This document shows, in pieces, positions 23,560 to 34,779 of a stretch of 64,000 nt of DNA. The DNA is from Trichodelitschia bisporula (taxonomy: Eukaryota; Ascomycota; Dothideomycetes; Phaeotrichales; Phaeotrichaceae): NCBI GenBank assembly GCA_010356995.1, contig ML996699.1, positions 713,697-777,696 on the forward strand. Reading direction: 5' to 3'. The notes below the pieces were generated by a model. It was not told the origin of the DNA, made no database searches, and worked only from the letters and a program-made list of their open reading frames with translations. Every line of letters starts with the position of its first letter. The first letter of the stretch is position 1. The translations under genes and the position numbers were made by a program.

Positions 23560-25656
23560 CTACCGCACCCCCCTCGGACTCCCCGCTCTCCCCTCGATAT
23601 ATGGCAAAGCCCTAAGCCAAACCTCAAACGGCTTCTCCAACCCCTCCTGCACCGCAATAACCCGTAACGTACTGCGACTCTCATCCCCATGCAGGTATCC
23701 AAACCCCCCTCCTCCCCTCCCCAGGGAGACTACACTCCCCCTCGCCCCCGCCGGCCCACTCGACACGCTGACCATACTCTCAGGCCGCGTCTGCTGGGGC
23801 TTCTTCCCCCTCCTCAATACCAAGCGTAACTTTTCCGTCGCCGTCGGCGCGCGCGGGAGGGGCTTGCTCTTGAGCGCAGAGCGCAGCTTAGGCGGTACTG
23901 GGGGCGGCGCATCCGATCCCCTCCCCGTACTCACACCGCTCATCGCGCTCAACGCGCCCATGCTCTTGCTCGCGCCGCTGCGCGCATACTCCGCCAGTGC
24001 GGTGACCCCTGCGCCGCTAGCCCCAGCCCCGGTCGTCGTACCCTCCTCGTCGAACTTCGGCAGCGGCGGCGGTTTCTCCCTCGTACTGAATATGGACCGT
24101 TTACTCCGCGTACTACTAGCACGGGATTTACTCGTGCCGGGGCGCTCGGCGATGGCGCTGAGCGGGCGCGGGCGTGGCGATTTAGGTGCTAGGGCAGAGA
24201 GGCGCTGCTTTGCCGTCCTGCGCGGCGGCACGGGAGCGTCAGCGACCGGGCCGGGCGGCGCTTTCGCGGGCACCGGAACAGGCACGGGCGCCGGGCGCTG
24301 CTGCGGCGGCGTGCGCTGCGGCGAAAGGCGCGGCGATTTACGATCTAAGCTCGTCTCGCTCGCGCTGCGCGGTAACCCGAGCCGCAGCTGCGGCTGGTCC
24401 ACGCCCGCGAGCCGGCGCGCCTGCTCGGCGACGCGGCTGTCCAGACTGGCGAGGCGGCCTGCGGCGTAGGCGCGTGTTTCGGCGGCGCTCATGTGGCGCG
24501 TTTCGCGGACGATGTCGGCGCGCGCGGCTTCGATTTCGGGGTGCGCGATAAGGGGCGGGTCGGGTTGGGGGTGGGAGGGGAGGCGGATGAGTTGTTGGTG
24601 GGGGGGGGTGGGGGTGTAGCCGTTGCTTGGGGGGCGGGGGTAGGGGGGGGAGAAAGTGGTGGGGGGTTGCGAGGGTGCGGCGCCGGCGGATGAATTTGAG
24701 GTTATGCTGCTGCGGCGCGAGCGGGTGAAGGAGCGTTGCATGCTGCCTTGGACTTGGCCTTCCCAGGTCGAGGAATAGCGCTGGGGACCGTCTTCGCCGC
24801 GGCGGTAGGAGGCGTAGGAGAAGGTGCCTTGGGGTTGGGCGGGCGACTCGGGCGTGTCTGAATAGCGCGTTGACAAGCGCCGTGTCAGCGGGTCGGAATA
24901 GCTTGTGGATAGGCGCCGGGTTAGAGGGTCTGCTGGCGCGAGGCTCGCGGCGTATGTATCCGCGTAGTCGAAGTAGCGCCTGAGACACAGTTCCCAGTCC
25001 ATTTCGTCGGTGCGCTGGCGCGTGAGCTTTGCGTGGGAGGGGGTTGAGGGCTTGGTTGCTGCGCGCTCGTAGTGTATGTGCCGACGTTCGACGGAGCGGA
25101 GGATGAAGGTTAGGGTTTTGGAGTGGGCGGGGGAGGCGCGTTGCATGTCGAGGGTGGTGGTGCTGCGTTGGTTAGCTCTTTGCTCTCTTTTTTTTTGGGA
25201 ATGTAGGGGCGCGGACTAGATTGCGTTGGTGAGGACGAGGGACAGCGTGCGCTGGTGGGCGGTGAATTCATCCGCCAGCGTGCGGATCTGCTTGCGCTTC
25301 CAGGTCCAGCGGCTGCCGAAGAAGCAGCCGGCCTCTGGGCCGGCGCCAAAGGGGGCGAGGATGTAGTTGAGGGCATTGCAGGTGGTGATGAAGCGGTCGA
25401 GGCAGTCGCGGAGGTCAAAGGGGTCGTCTGCTTCGTCTGCTTGGCCGGCGCGGATGCGGGACTGGACCTGGTGGATGCGCTCGAGGTTGCGAACTGCGCG
25501 GTGGCAGTGGACTAGCGTGCCGGTTAGGGTGTCGACTGTCTCCGGACACTCTGAGATTTCGTCGAGGATGCGGTAGACATCGCGGAAGAGGGACTCGATG
25601 GTGGAGGGGGCGGGGGGGGTGGAGGGGAAGGTCGAGAAGGCGTTTGGGAAGTCCAT
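23560..25656 (-). CDS. fungal protein of unknown function, helical N-domain and Ser/Pro-rich tail
   Basis: I do not recognise a named family. The model has two exons, 25656-25217 and 25162-23560, giving 680 residues. Residues 1-147 (start MDFPNAFSTFPSTPP) form a predicted all-helical domain with IESLFRDVYRILDEIS, TLVHCHRAVRNLERI and CLDRFITTCNALNYIL. It resembles the N-terminal helical domains found on many fungal signalling or STAND-type proteins. The rest is Arg/Ser/Pro-rich and probably disordered, with a near-duplicate pair SYSDPLTRRLST / RYSDT. The intron between the exons has a strong branch point (GCTAAC) and CAG acceptor, but the donor must be GTCCGC or an equally in-frame GTCCCT upstream; neither is consensus. 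The junction is therefore the weak part of the model. Confidence 0.65.
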
Positions 25657-28292
25657 GTATCTGGCGATTGGAGTGAGGATTATGGTACGAAGGTACGGAT
25701 GCAAGGAAATGGCAAGAAAATCAGAGAAAAGACATTAGTGAGGGAATATACGAGGCAACAAGAGGCTACAACGGACAACAAGAAGCAGCAAGAAGCGAAC
25801 GATCAAGGAGAAGATTGTCGTGACGTGTTCTGTCGAGGTGGAGGTGGAGGTGGAGGTGGAGGCTGAGGTTGAAGAGGTGAGGTGAGGTGAGGTTCGGAAG
25901 AGAAGAGACAAGTCCCTTCGATCTCGCGTGTTGCCCTTAGGTTTCGCCAGTGCCGAGCGGGTCTCTTAGCAGCTTTGCGGGTCACTGACCATTAAACGCC
26001 ATCGCGACCTCGTCATTTCAGCCTAAGGCCCTGATGGCGTTGATAATGGGCGCCAGCAAAGAAAGCACGGACAGTGATATGCAGCGATGCAGAAAGTGTG
26101 CAGATGATAATGAAAGGCAGGCAGCTCGTATGCAGAACCTGCACTGTGCCTCCGGCTCACCCAGTGCATTAGGGCCCGCATATGTCAATCTTCCATGAAG
26201 CCGGTTTCCTGACATCCATCGCCATCGCCTATCCTATCGGACGCCATTCCCCAGCCTGGCGAAAAGCTGGCCAACAAACAAAAATAAAAACCGGCTGATG
26301 AGAGGCTGGGAACGATGTTGACGGACGCCACACAGGATATCCGCCATGATACACCACCCCGCATTTGTGTAATTGGCGCAATACCCCCCGTCCTCTGCAC
26401 CGCCAGTCCTCCCCGCGCTGTCCCTCGCACTCCGAGACCTCACAGCAAACATATCAAGTCGCGTCGCACGCACCGCGTAGCCGCGCAGCTAACCCGCAGC
26501 TAACAGCAAGGCAAGCCGCCGATCCCACTCACCTCCTCTCGATCCCCGCTTCCTTCATCCCCATCCCAAGCAACCGCCGTGTGAGATAAACCGACCTCAA
26601 CATCTCGATCTCGATCGAATAATGCCAACAACCGAGAAACAGGCGTCGATCCCCTCATGCCATTCCATGTCCGCCTTAATTAGCATTGACAACGCCCCCC
26701 AAACCAGGCACGCCAAGCATCCCAAACCGGCTTCCACACGTCTCCTTTAGGTTGGCGTCAGATCGACGTGCCAGGATGTCCCATGCAGTGCTGGCTGCCG
26801 AATCAAGCGGGGATCACGGCTGCACGGTCTCGCGCGGTAAAGTATCACGGCTTCATTTCCCCAGCGAAGGGCCCGAGAGTCGGTATCGCGATAATGACTT
26901 CATACATCGCGCCTCGCGTCTCGCACGGCCAGCATGCTGCCCGAACCTCGAGCTTCGAAACCTTGAGGCTAGAAACATATTTACCATGCCCTACCGGTGT
27001 ACCCTCAAAGTCCGATTGTGGCGGCCCCAAATGTCTCGCATGCACCTCGTACCCGACCACCAGTGACGCGCGCCGTGGCATGCCGGGACACGCCGTCGCC
27101 GCCGCCGCTCTATTCCCGCCGGTTCAATATCAACGCCGTGCCATGCGCGCTCGACTGGCTGGCAAGTCGTTGCGAGAACGAGAAAAAGGGCTCAAACCAC
27201 GGCGCCGGAGGGAACTGCCACGGTCGTCGAAACGGCGTCGTTCGCAGTGGGTTTCAAACGCCAAACTCCAGGCCATGCATCCCATCGTATCCCCTTCGTC
27301 GTGCAGCGCCGACACGTTGAATCCCACCTCCCATCTGATCTCCTTCCTGTCAGCGTGACTTCGTGGCGGAGACGCCCCCGCTCGAGTCCACTGCGTGTTG
27401 TACGGATAGCCAGACGTTTTCGCCACGGCGCGCAATGCTGAGGCACGCCGCTGCTGAGAAGGCCAAAACATCATCACTGAGTGTGATGGCGGTTGGAGCA
27501 GGTGCAGTGTTTAATTCGCAGCTGCGCTCCATTCCATCGCCACTCAATATCATCGCGCGTCGTTGGATGTGCACAGCTGTTACCATGTATTGCCCCTTAG
27601 GAGTGCAGTCGGGCAGTGCAGCAGCGCTCATTCACGGCGAACGCTGGGAAGAGGGAGGTGGCCACGAATGCCACAACCCAACGTCGAGCCTCGAACCGCG
27701 AACCAAACGCGCTCCAACCGTGAACTCACAAAACACCATCATCACAATTCACCGGCACGCCCGTACAGTAGCATCCTCCGCAGGTCCCCGGTATCGGGAA
27801 CAAAGCCTTTGTCCACAGCCCATTGTTCGGCATCCATCGTCACGGCATCCCCGCCCACCCCTGAAACCGACCTGGAACGCGCGCCAACCCCCCAGCGCCA
27901 ATCACCCGCTTCACCCAAGGGCCACCCGAAAATATCGTAGCCGCGCCCGTCCGCAAATATGCTAGGCAAGGCAGTCATGACTTTCTCAAATAGGCTTCAA
28001 CCCCCCTCACCCCCGAACCACCTCATAATGCGCGGCCGCGCTCCCGCCGCGCGTGCGGTTCGCTTCTCCTTTCCTCATCCCCATAGTCCTTCGTGAATAA
28101 CGTCAAGCCCGTGTCTTTCTCCCCTCGTCCCAAGCAGCCGGTCTGCCTTTTCCGCCTCGCATCTTCCAGCCGGTTCTGCATCGTCCTCCACAGCGACTAC
28201 ACTCCCTCAGCCAGAAACCAACCCCCTAAAAAACCGCGTCAGCAGCGCTTCACACCTCCACCAAACCTCACCACCCCTTCGCAACCGCAACA
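25657..28292. other. long gene-poor stretch (2.6 kb)
   Basis: No supported gene. It contains a (GGTGGA)n hexanucleotide run at about 25833-25862, several overlapping open frames in GC-rich DNA without start codons or splice signals, and near its end a probable third diverged copy of the small inverted-repeat element (27914-28000). A 78-residue ATG frame on the minus strand (27978-27742) starts inside that element and has no recognisable domain. The last 200 bp are CT-rich leader for the gene at 28293. Confidence 0.5.
27914..28000. repeat. diverged copy of small inverted-repeat element (tentative)
   Basis: The left end AAGGGCCACCCGAAAA and the right end TCATGACTTTCTCAAATAGG resemble the two ends of the elements at 28679 and 32083, at similar spacing (about 85 bp). 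The interior is not clearly conserved, so this is a weaker call than the other two. Confidence 0.4.
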
Positions 28293-28559
28293 ATGGCCTG
28301 GGAATTCCTCCGCCCGATCCTGACGCCCAACGCACTGGCAACCGTGCAAGCACGCCCCATGCTCCTGGCCTACTTCCTCGCGGGCCTCGGCGGCATGATC
28401 AGCATCATCTGTCTCGCCTTCTACATCAGCTTCGAGACGGGCAAGGCGTACCGCAAGCCCAAGACGGACGCTAAGGGTGGCGCGCCGGCGCGTGGACCGC
28501 CTCCTGCGACTGGATTCAAGGGGTTTGTGGGGAGGGTGAGGGGTGTTATGAGGGTTTAG
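28293..28559 (+). CDS. small single-pass membrane protein, hypothetical
   Basis: Short protein of 88 residues with a good start context (CAACAATGG) after a CT-rich leader. One hydrophobic segment lies at about residues 23-48 (MLLAYFLAGLGGMISIIC...), followed by a basic, Gly/Pro-rich tail (KAYRKPKTDAKGGAPARG). The layout suggests a small ER or mitochondrial membrane protein with its tail in the cytosol or matrix. I do not recognise the family. It is uninterrupted and intronless, and nothing else in this stretch competes with it. Confidence 0.6.
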   Translation: MAWEFLRPILTPNALATVQARPMLLAYFLAGLGGMISIICLAFYISFETGKAYRKPKTDAKGGAPARGPPPATGFKGFVGRVRGVMRV

Positions 28560-29430
28560 GGGAGATGGATATGGGGAGGAAGGATGAGGGGAAATGGGGA
28601 TGAGGAGGAACACTGAGGATGGGGGCAGAGGACGGCTGGAGATGTTGGATGCTGGACAGAGAGGGGTCAGAGGTTAATCGAAAAAGTCATGTCACCCCCA
28701 GCGACTAGACCTCTGCCAAAAATCCGGAGGGGCGAGGGCATGACTTTTTCGGGTAGCCCTTGGGCCCTTTGGGCATTCGAGGTATATGTAGATGGAATGG
28801 AGAAGCGGGGCGCTGAGCCGACCTGCTGGACAAACAATGCGCATGGATATGATGAGCGCTCTTGCCCCAATTCCCTCGTTCCTGCCTTCACCCCTGACGC
28901 GACTTCCATTCAGTTTCGCCGCTTCTTCCACTTCTTCCACACGTGACAATCGCAAGTATCTCCACGACGAGCTCTTATCCGCCAACTTTCACGCTTCAAT
29001 GTCCCCTCAGCCGCAGTCCCCACACATCTGCTCGCTGCTAATACGAACAGGCGGGACGTCACACTACCATGCCAAACTGAACTGCAGAAAGAGCTAAGCA
29101 TACGATCTATGTTGTAGTGCCTCAATATTAACGCACAAAACAGATGTCCGGCCCAAGCTGGCTGACGTTCGGATCGGGGTCCGTTCGGATCGGATCTTCT
29201 CAACTGCGAATCCCCGAATTAAGAACCGCTTCCAACCCGCTTCCACACCCATTCAAATACCGTAGCCGTCTGAGCTCCATGCCCTCACGCCTCTCCCTTG
29301 CCCTTCACCGACCGCACTACCGTCGTCCCAGCCTTCTCTACCACTCCAACTCCGGCCCCCTACCACACATCCCCTCGCCTCCCACCCCAGACTCGAGCTC
29401 CCGGCATACTATTCTCATCAGGACCGCCTG
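28560..29430. other. intergenic with inverted-repeat element
   Basis: Apart from the element at 28679-28751 I see no gene. The rightmost part is the 3' flank of the Rieske-type gene. Confidence 0.5.
28679..28751. repeat. 73-bp MITE-like element with perfect 13-bp inverted ends
   Basis: The left end CGAAAAAGTCATG is matched exactly, inverted, by the right end CATGACTTTTTCG. The interior contains GCGACTAGACCTCT, shared with the copy at 32083-32177 (GCGACTACACCTCT). The ends can be extended imperfectly outwards (GGGTAGCCC on the right). It has no coding capacity. Confidence 0.75.
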
Positions 29431-30781
29431 TCAAAGGCAGAGGACCAACTCACCTTTCTCCGCAACCCCATTCCCAACTTCCTCGCCGCCCTTTCCGACC
29501 TCATGCGGCACCTGCTGCGCCGCCTGGAAAATCTCCGCCCCGGCCCGTCTCTCGCGAGCCGCATGCTCACGGAGCAGCGCCGCAATCTGCGGATCCTGTC
29601 GACCTATCCCTTTCAGCCCCGCCGGCAGGCCGGGCGCCGTGAGCACGGCATAGTTTCTCTCCAGCTCCCTAACACGGGCCCGAAACCCCGCCTCCAACCC
29701 CGCATCATCCCCTCCTTGCCCCTCGGGGGCATACACATCCATCCTAACCTCAGTCTTCCCAGGCTCAAGTGGGTTATACACCGTCATGCTCCACGCCCCG
29801 CTGGGCAGGGCTGCTAGATGTGCGAGGGGGAAGACGTATATTTCGGGGTCAGGGTGCGGGGGCCGGAGAAACGAAATCAAGCGGATGAGGGGTGAAATGG
29901 GTGCCGCGGCCGGTTGAGGAGGGACTAACGGTCAGGTTTATGGAGGTGGAATAGACGGAGGGCGGGGGGGGGGGGGGGGGGGGCTACCGGCTAATTTCCA
30001 GTTGAACGCGCCCTTGGCCTCGAACCGCGCGACGGGCCGGCTGCTTGGGTCTGCGAACGCAGCCGCCCAGGCCGCAAGCTCCGCCTCGCTCCTCCCTTTC
30101 CCACTCTCACCCCTCTCGCCGCCCGAGAAATTAACGCTCACAACGCCATCCAGCACACTCAACCCAACAGGCCACAGCCCCATGCCCTCCTTCCTGAACC
30201 CAGGAAGTGCATCGAAGTGTGGCGCCTTAGTCAGACGGCCACGCGCATCGTAACTCCACCCGTGGTACCGGCAGCCAAGGACGAGGCTTGTGCCGGACTC
30301 CTTGCGAGCAACGGTGTATGCGCGGTGGCGGCAGACGTTGTGGAAGGCACGGATGTTTGCGTCCCGGCCTTTGATCAGTACGATGGGCAGCGAGGAGGGG
30401 GTGAAGGTTGTGTATGAGCCGGGGGAGGGGAAGTGCGAGGTGTGGGTTAGGGGGAGGGAGTGCTGCGGGGGTTAGCTGGGGGTGGGGATGGGAGGTGGGA
30501 CGTGGGGGCGGCAGTACAGTGGTGAAAATCGCGCGCCGCTCCAGCGCAAATTGCCGCGCGCATGTCCACCAGCCTTCCTCCTTGCCCACCCGTGGAACCG
30601 GCTCCTCGGGCCCGGAGAAGGGTCCGGCGGGGCGGGTCTGTGGGGTCGGCCCGGTCGCGACAGCCCCGCCATTGAAGGCTTCGGGCCGGGCTGGGCGACG
30701 GGAGAACAAGGACGCGAGCAGAAGAAGAGCAACGGCGACAACGATGACGGGGAAAGGAAGCATAAGCGCGTCTCGGTCCAT
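29431..30781 (-). CDS. Rieske oxygenase-like protein with [2Fe-2S] site but no mononuclear iron site
   Basis: Relative of the fungal choline-monooxygenase-like ring-hydroxylating oxygenases, 410 residues. Exons: 30781-30518, 30462-29988 and 29924-29431. Introns are GTACTG...CAG (55 bp) and GTAGCC...TAG (63 bp, branch CTGAC), all in frame. The N-terminus has a membrane anchor (LPFPVIVVAVALLLLASLF), then ALERRAIF and a complete Rieske motif: NVCRHRAY and GCRYHGWSY (C-x-H, then C-x2-H). FNWKLA marks the start of the catalytic domain. The helix that should follow, with D/E-x-H-x4-H, is missing. The sequence resumes at the later beta strands (IYVFPLAHLAALPSG), and the third iron ligand Asp of the usual QEDxELC is Asn (ERNYAVL). 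It should carry an electron-transfer cluster but not oxygenate on its own. A run of about 20 G lies in intron 2. Confidence 0.88.
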
Positions 30782-32082
30782 TGCTGCCACACAACTCCAA
30801 AAATAAAATCCAAAATGGTCTCTAGGGCGGAGACACAACAACGACGGACGAGGTAACCTCACCAGCGGGGCGGCGCATATATCGCAAATGGCATCGCCGC
30901 CTCGGCGGCAGTGCCCGCGGGTCCGCGCATACGCATCCCAAAACACGGATTGCGTTCCTGTGTTCCTGGGTTGGCTTAACCCCGCGGACTGCATTCGTGT
31001 ATTTCCCAACCGGCGGCTGCGAAGCCATTCCCTCTCTGCATATCGAACCCAGGCGCCCGTGTCGGAGTGCGTTTTGCAGGTCGGTTTCGCGGGCTCGAGC
31101 TTCACTTCGACTGCCTGACTTCCCAATGCGGCAAAAGGTTCCGCACCCGCGTTGCTCGGTCCTGCATCTGCCGGCCGGCTGGGCGCGTGTAGCGCGCCGC
31201 CACGAGGGGTTGCTGCGAGGCTGCCAAGAGGATGGCCCTGCCTGCTGGGGTGATTTGCGTGGATGGGAGTGCCCTGCTTGGGCTTGTGTTACAGGAGGTG
31301 GGGATGATAAACTCCCATTGGGATAATGGGATGGGTTTTGGATCTCGCGGTGCGGCGAAGCCCCCCGCTGCTGCCCCACTTTGGGCCGTTTTGCGGAGGA
31401 GATGCGGGCGTGCAGAGGAGATTTGCGGTTGGAATCGGAGTTCGATGGCACGATCAGTGCGGATTTAAATAACGGTGGGCGGGTCTGGAGCGGATATGTT
31501 TGGGGCAGTGACGAATGGACTGCTTGGGGAGGGGAGATGCAGTTCAAGTTCACCCCTCCATCGGCGAGGTTTTGATAAGATCTGATGGCTTGTTGAAGTG
31601 ATTGCCGCCTTTTTCTGTCTTATTGGCCTGGGAAGCGGCAGCGTCTTTATTGGCCCCTCAGGACCGGGTAAGCGCATCCTGCCCAGACCCGAACTCGGGA
31701 CGACGAGTGACAACCACGAACTCTCAATCTACCCTCCGCTCGCTACCTGCAACGCATTGCAGCATCTTACTCGCAACATTGGCTGCATGACCTGTCACGA
31801 TCCAGTAACCTAGACAGCCTCTGCCGCGCAAGCCGGAACCGCCGTCAACCAGACCCTCAAGTCGATAGCCGTGCACCACGACAAGGCGCTCCAAAAGCCT
31901 CAAACCTCAACCCGCAGATGGTTGAGACTCGAGAACATCGTCAAACGCGGCTGAGCACACTTCATGATGTCGCACGAAAACCACGCCTGCCCTATGTCAA
32001 GGAGCTTCTATAGTAGCACAGAGCAAGGAGACCCTTCTCCCCACCACCGACACCGGCCGTAACTTACCCTGAGCAAGAGGTC

Positions 32083-32177
32083 AAGGGCTACCAAAAACAA
32101 AGTCATGTCCCTACTGGCGACTACACCTCTAACACATTTTGGTGGGGGGGAGAAGGGACTTTTTCGAGTAGCCTTTG
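32083..32177. repeat. second copy of the small inverted-repeat element
   Basis: The left end AGGGCTACCAAAAACAAAGT and the right end GGGACTTTTTCGAGTAGCC are imperfect inverted repeats. The interior has GCGACTACACCTCT, shared with 28679-28751. Both copies face the same way and flank the Rieske-type gene at 29.4-30.8 kb. Confidence 0.65.
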
Positions 32178-32908
32178 AGCCCTGTTCGTCGCTCCGCACC
32201 GTCATCCGGGACTTCCAGAGTCGTTACGGCCCCATCCTGTGCTCGCTGCTCGTTATCATGGTGCCAAGCTGATACCGATATCTACCGATATCTTCCAGTT
32301 CACTCCAGCCAGTCGGATGTTTGCCTGGGCTGGGGAAATGCTGCGTTGCATCAAGGCGCGTGTGATGGTGCACAGGGCTAATCGCGAGTAGGACTGGATG
32401 GTATGCGGTGAGGAATACTGGAAAGGCGGAGATTGGTCTAATCGAAGAAGCATGAAGCAGCCTTATCATGCTGGCTTTCCAGCTTCCGCCGCGAGCAAGA
32501 GGGTTCTCACTTGGGGTGCGAAGATAGGATCCGCGAGCCTTTCCTGAGGAACGAACGCGCGATGATATGCTTATGATCGATCTTTTGCTGTGGTGACGAG
32601 GGCTGTCCCGGTATCGGTCGGCTTGTCATGACGAACAGGGCTCTCCACCGTTATTCCAGGTCACTTGGACCATCGTACCGGCCTATGATGGTAATGGGCA
32701 TGGGCTGTGGCTTCTCCGCTGCAGATAAATCAGGGAGGTCTTTAAAGTTATTCACGTACTGGATTCTTAACTCACTGTTGCATAGGGATATGTTAGATTG
32801 CGTAATGTGATTACATTTATCTCAAGTTTCCTCAAGGTCGGAGGTCGATTCAAGTTCAGACAGTCCATGATTGTGGATTGTGAACTTTATGTCAACACCG
32901 TAAGGGAT

Positions 32909-33095
32909 GAACTCGTGGTCGTATACGCCTGACTCAAGTTCCATTACAGATGCCAAACTCGTGGTCGTATACGCCTGACTCAATCTCCATTACAGATGTC
33001 GAACTCGCGGTAGTCGATGCCTGATTCAAATTCTATACTATATAGAACCAGAAGTCGAACTCGTGGTCATCAACGTCTGGTTCAACTTCAATCCA
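32909..33095. repeat. four-copy degenerate tandem repeat, unit about 46-56 bp
   Basis: Successive copies begin AACTCGTGGTCGTATACG (32909 and about 32955), AACTCGCGGTAGTCGATG (about 33002) and AACTCGTGGTCATCAACG (about 33058), each followed by CTGATTCAA-like and CATTACAGATG-like words. It lies immediately before the first member of the small-protein array. Confidence 0.75.
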
Positions 33096-33120
33096 AGAGG
33101 TCGGGGTCCATGTACTCGTT

Positions 33121-33363
33121 TTACGCAAACGGTACATCCTCTCCATCCAACTTCGGCCCCAAATACTTATTCTGATAAAAGTTCTTGGGATTGCGCTTCG
33201 GGTCAGGCTCCTGCGACGCCTTGTACTCGCAGGGAGGACAGAGATTCTCGGAAGTCCCGCTGACCGTAGTGCGCTTGTGACCTGGCTGCCCTATTGCTTT
33301 ACAGTCGGACGCCTTGATCTTGGTGTGTCCGCACGCGGACTTGGTTTCGATAGTCTTACACAT
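33121..33363 (-). CDS. small CxH/CxxC protein, array member A
   Basis: Small protein of 80 residues, start MCKTIETKSACGHTK. Cys11-x-His13 is followed by Cys42-x2-Cys45 (LCPPCEYK), a CHCC set that could hold one zinc ion. It has one extra CxH-free Cys (SDCKAIG) and a basic, Asn/Lys-rich tail without the acidic repeats of other members. This subtype (MCK...ACGH...C..C) is the commonest form in filamentous ascomycetes, where it has no assigned function. An AT-rich TATA-like element (GTTATATATG) lies about 180 bp upstream of the ATG, at 33543-33552. Confidence 0.75.
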   Translation of the reverse strand: MCKTIETKSACGHTKIKASDCKAIGQPGHKRTTVSGTSENLCPPCEYKASQEPDPKRNPKNFYQNKYLGPKLDGEDVPFA

Positions 33364-34035
33364 ACTGACGGAGGATTTCCTGAATCTGAGATCTCGAACT
33401 TAGAACTGAAGGGAGAATGTTCTTTAAAACTGAAGCGAGAATCTTTGGAACTGGATGGGAGAAGATTCGAAATCAGATCCAGTGGATGTTTGAGCTCGAA
33501 GCTTGGGGTTGGTGGTGGGATGAAAGAGGAGTCTTTCATGGCGTTATATATGTGGATTCTCATCAGCGAATGTGAGTTCAGGAAGAAGATTGTGATCTCT
33601 GTATTTCGATATTCACTAATGCTTCAACGCACTTGGGAACACTTTACTTGCCTATGTGATTTGCGTATATGGTCAGCGAAGTCGGTGAGTGACTACATTT
33701 AGCTAATTGTAACCTTCTCAGTCCAGCCGCACCAAGTGTGATGGCCGGCGGAGGTGGAAGGAGAGGCAGGGTGGTAAATGTGAGATCGAAGGAGACTGAC
33801 GCTTAGCAGTATACACACCATCTTGCCTTCTCTCCATCATGCACTTGCGTTCTGGCGCCATGTAAGTCCTATACGTCTCTCACTCACCATGCAATACCTC
33901 ACTTTCACCCGTAGGAACCTCACTCACGAGTCGCCCAGATGCCTTATAAGCCTCGTACCTTCCCACTAGAAACTCTCTTTTCTCGTCCGTTACTACTTCC
34001 CTCATCTTCGCGCTACATCTTCACGCTGCAGGAAG
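33364..34035. other. intergenic between divergent array members A and B
   Basis: It holds the promoters of both neighbours. Member A has a TATATA element near 33545; member B has a CCTTATAAGCC box at about 33941-33951, some 85 bp before its ATG. A minus-strand frame at 33291-33563 is a shadow. Confidence 0.5.
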
Positions 34036-34320
34036 ATGTGTATCGTCAAGAGAGTCAAGTACGCATGCTACCACCCCGAGTGGGAGGCCACCAACCGGCG
34101 CGAGAAGGCCGAGCTGCCGTTTACGCACCCGGATCACGCTGTGCTTTGCGAGGGCGGGATTGAGGAATCTGGGGACAGATGTGCCGTGTGCTTGCGTCAC
34201 CGGGCGATGCTATTGGTGCTTTTGGTCTTGTATGTTTGGTATAGGATGCTTATGGCTGAGTACCGGGAACTTACGTTTTTTGTTTTCAGAATCAACATTT
34301 CGCTTACTTGGTACTTGTAA
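34036..34320 (+). CDS. small CxH/CxxC protein, array member B
   Basis: Start MCIVKRVKYACYHPEWEA. Cys11-x-His13 is followed by Cys49-x2-Cys52 (DRCAVCLRHR), so the spacing is a little longer than in its neighbours. After the CxxC the frame continues into a hydrophobic stretch (LLVLLVLYVWYRM) and stops at 34318-34320. The last third could instead be intron or 3' untranslated sequence, since a GTACC donor lies there and the family normally ends in charged residues. The N-terminal 55 residues are secure; the rest is not. Confidence 0.6.
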   Translation: MCIVKRVKYACYHPEWEATNRREKAELPFTHPDHAVLCEGGIEESGDRCAVCLRHRAMLLVLLVLYVWYRMLMAEYRELTFFVFRINISLTWYL

Positions 34321-34779
34321 GCTTGTCATCTCCACGGCCATCATCACGCTCATTTGGAACTTTCCTTGGTAAACTCCCCATCTCCACGGTCACCACCTAG
34401 CATAATCAATATAAACAACGATTGAACCGACTATCCACCCTTGACCCCCTTGACTGTAATGTGCCATGTCCTTGAAGTGAAATACTCCCGCTCCCTCAGT
34501 CTACCGGGATAGCCATCCCATGTTCGAACTGGAACTGTCCTGATCTGCAGCACGAAGACGCCTTGCACGGCGGTGTTCCAGCAATTGACCGTGCCCACAG
34601 TGAACGAACCGATGAGGACAGCTATGGTGATTGATGCGAGCCATCCACCTAGACGGGGGTGACGAAGGTAAAAGGAGTCACTGGAAAGGTAGTATAAAGC
34701 CTCGTTTTCGAACTGCACTCCTTCCTCGCCATTAACAAGCACACCAACTAGCCTTTTCAACCCAGTATCACAGTCCAAA
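34321..34779. other. intergenic between B and C, including C's promoter
   Basis: It carries the conserved promoter block described separately (34620-34702). A 124-residue minus-strand frame across this block is a shadow of the promoter, not a gene. Confidence 0.5.
34620..34702 (+). promoter_or_regulatory. conserved family promoter block upstream of member C
   Basis: Contains GCTATGGTGATTGATGCGAG, CCACCTAGACGGGGGTGA and then CACTGGAAAGGTAGTATAAAGC. TATAAA is at 34693-34698, 82 bp before the ATG. The same words in the same order occur, inverted, upstream of members D-G. Confidence 0.8.

Larger units (their letters stand above)
30782..33120. other. intergenic (2.3 kb) with repeats
   Basis: No supported gene. 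Open frames near 30.8-31.5 kb are GC-rich shadows of the promoter region. It holds the second inverted-repeat element (32083-32177) and a four-copy tandem repeat (32909-33095). Confidence 0.5.

Noticed and set aside
26768-27965. Long plus-strand frames of about 200 residues
   Set aside because: They have no ATG at their start, no domain, no splice signals and a composition like shadow frames in GC-rich DNA.
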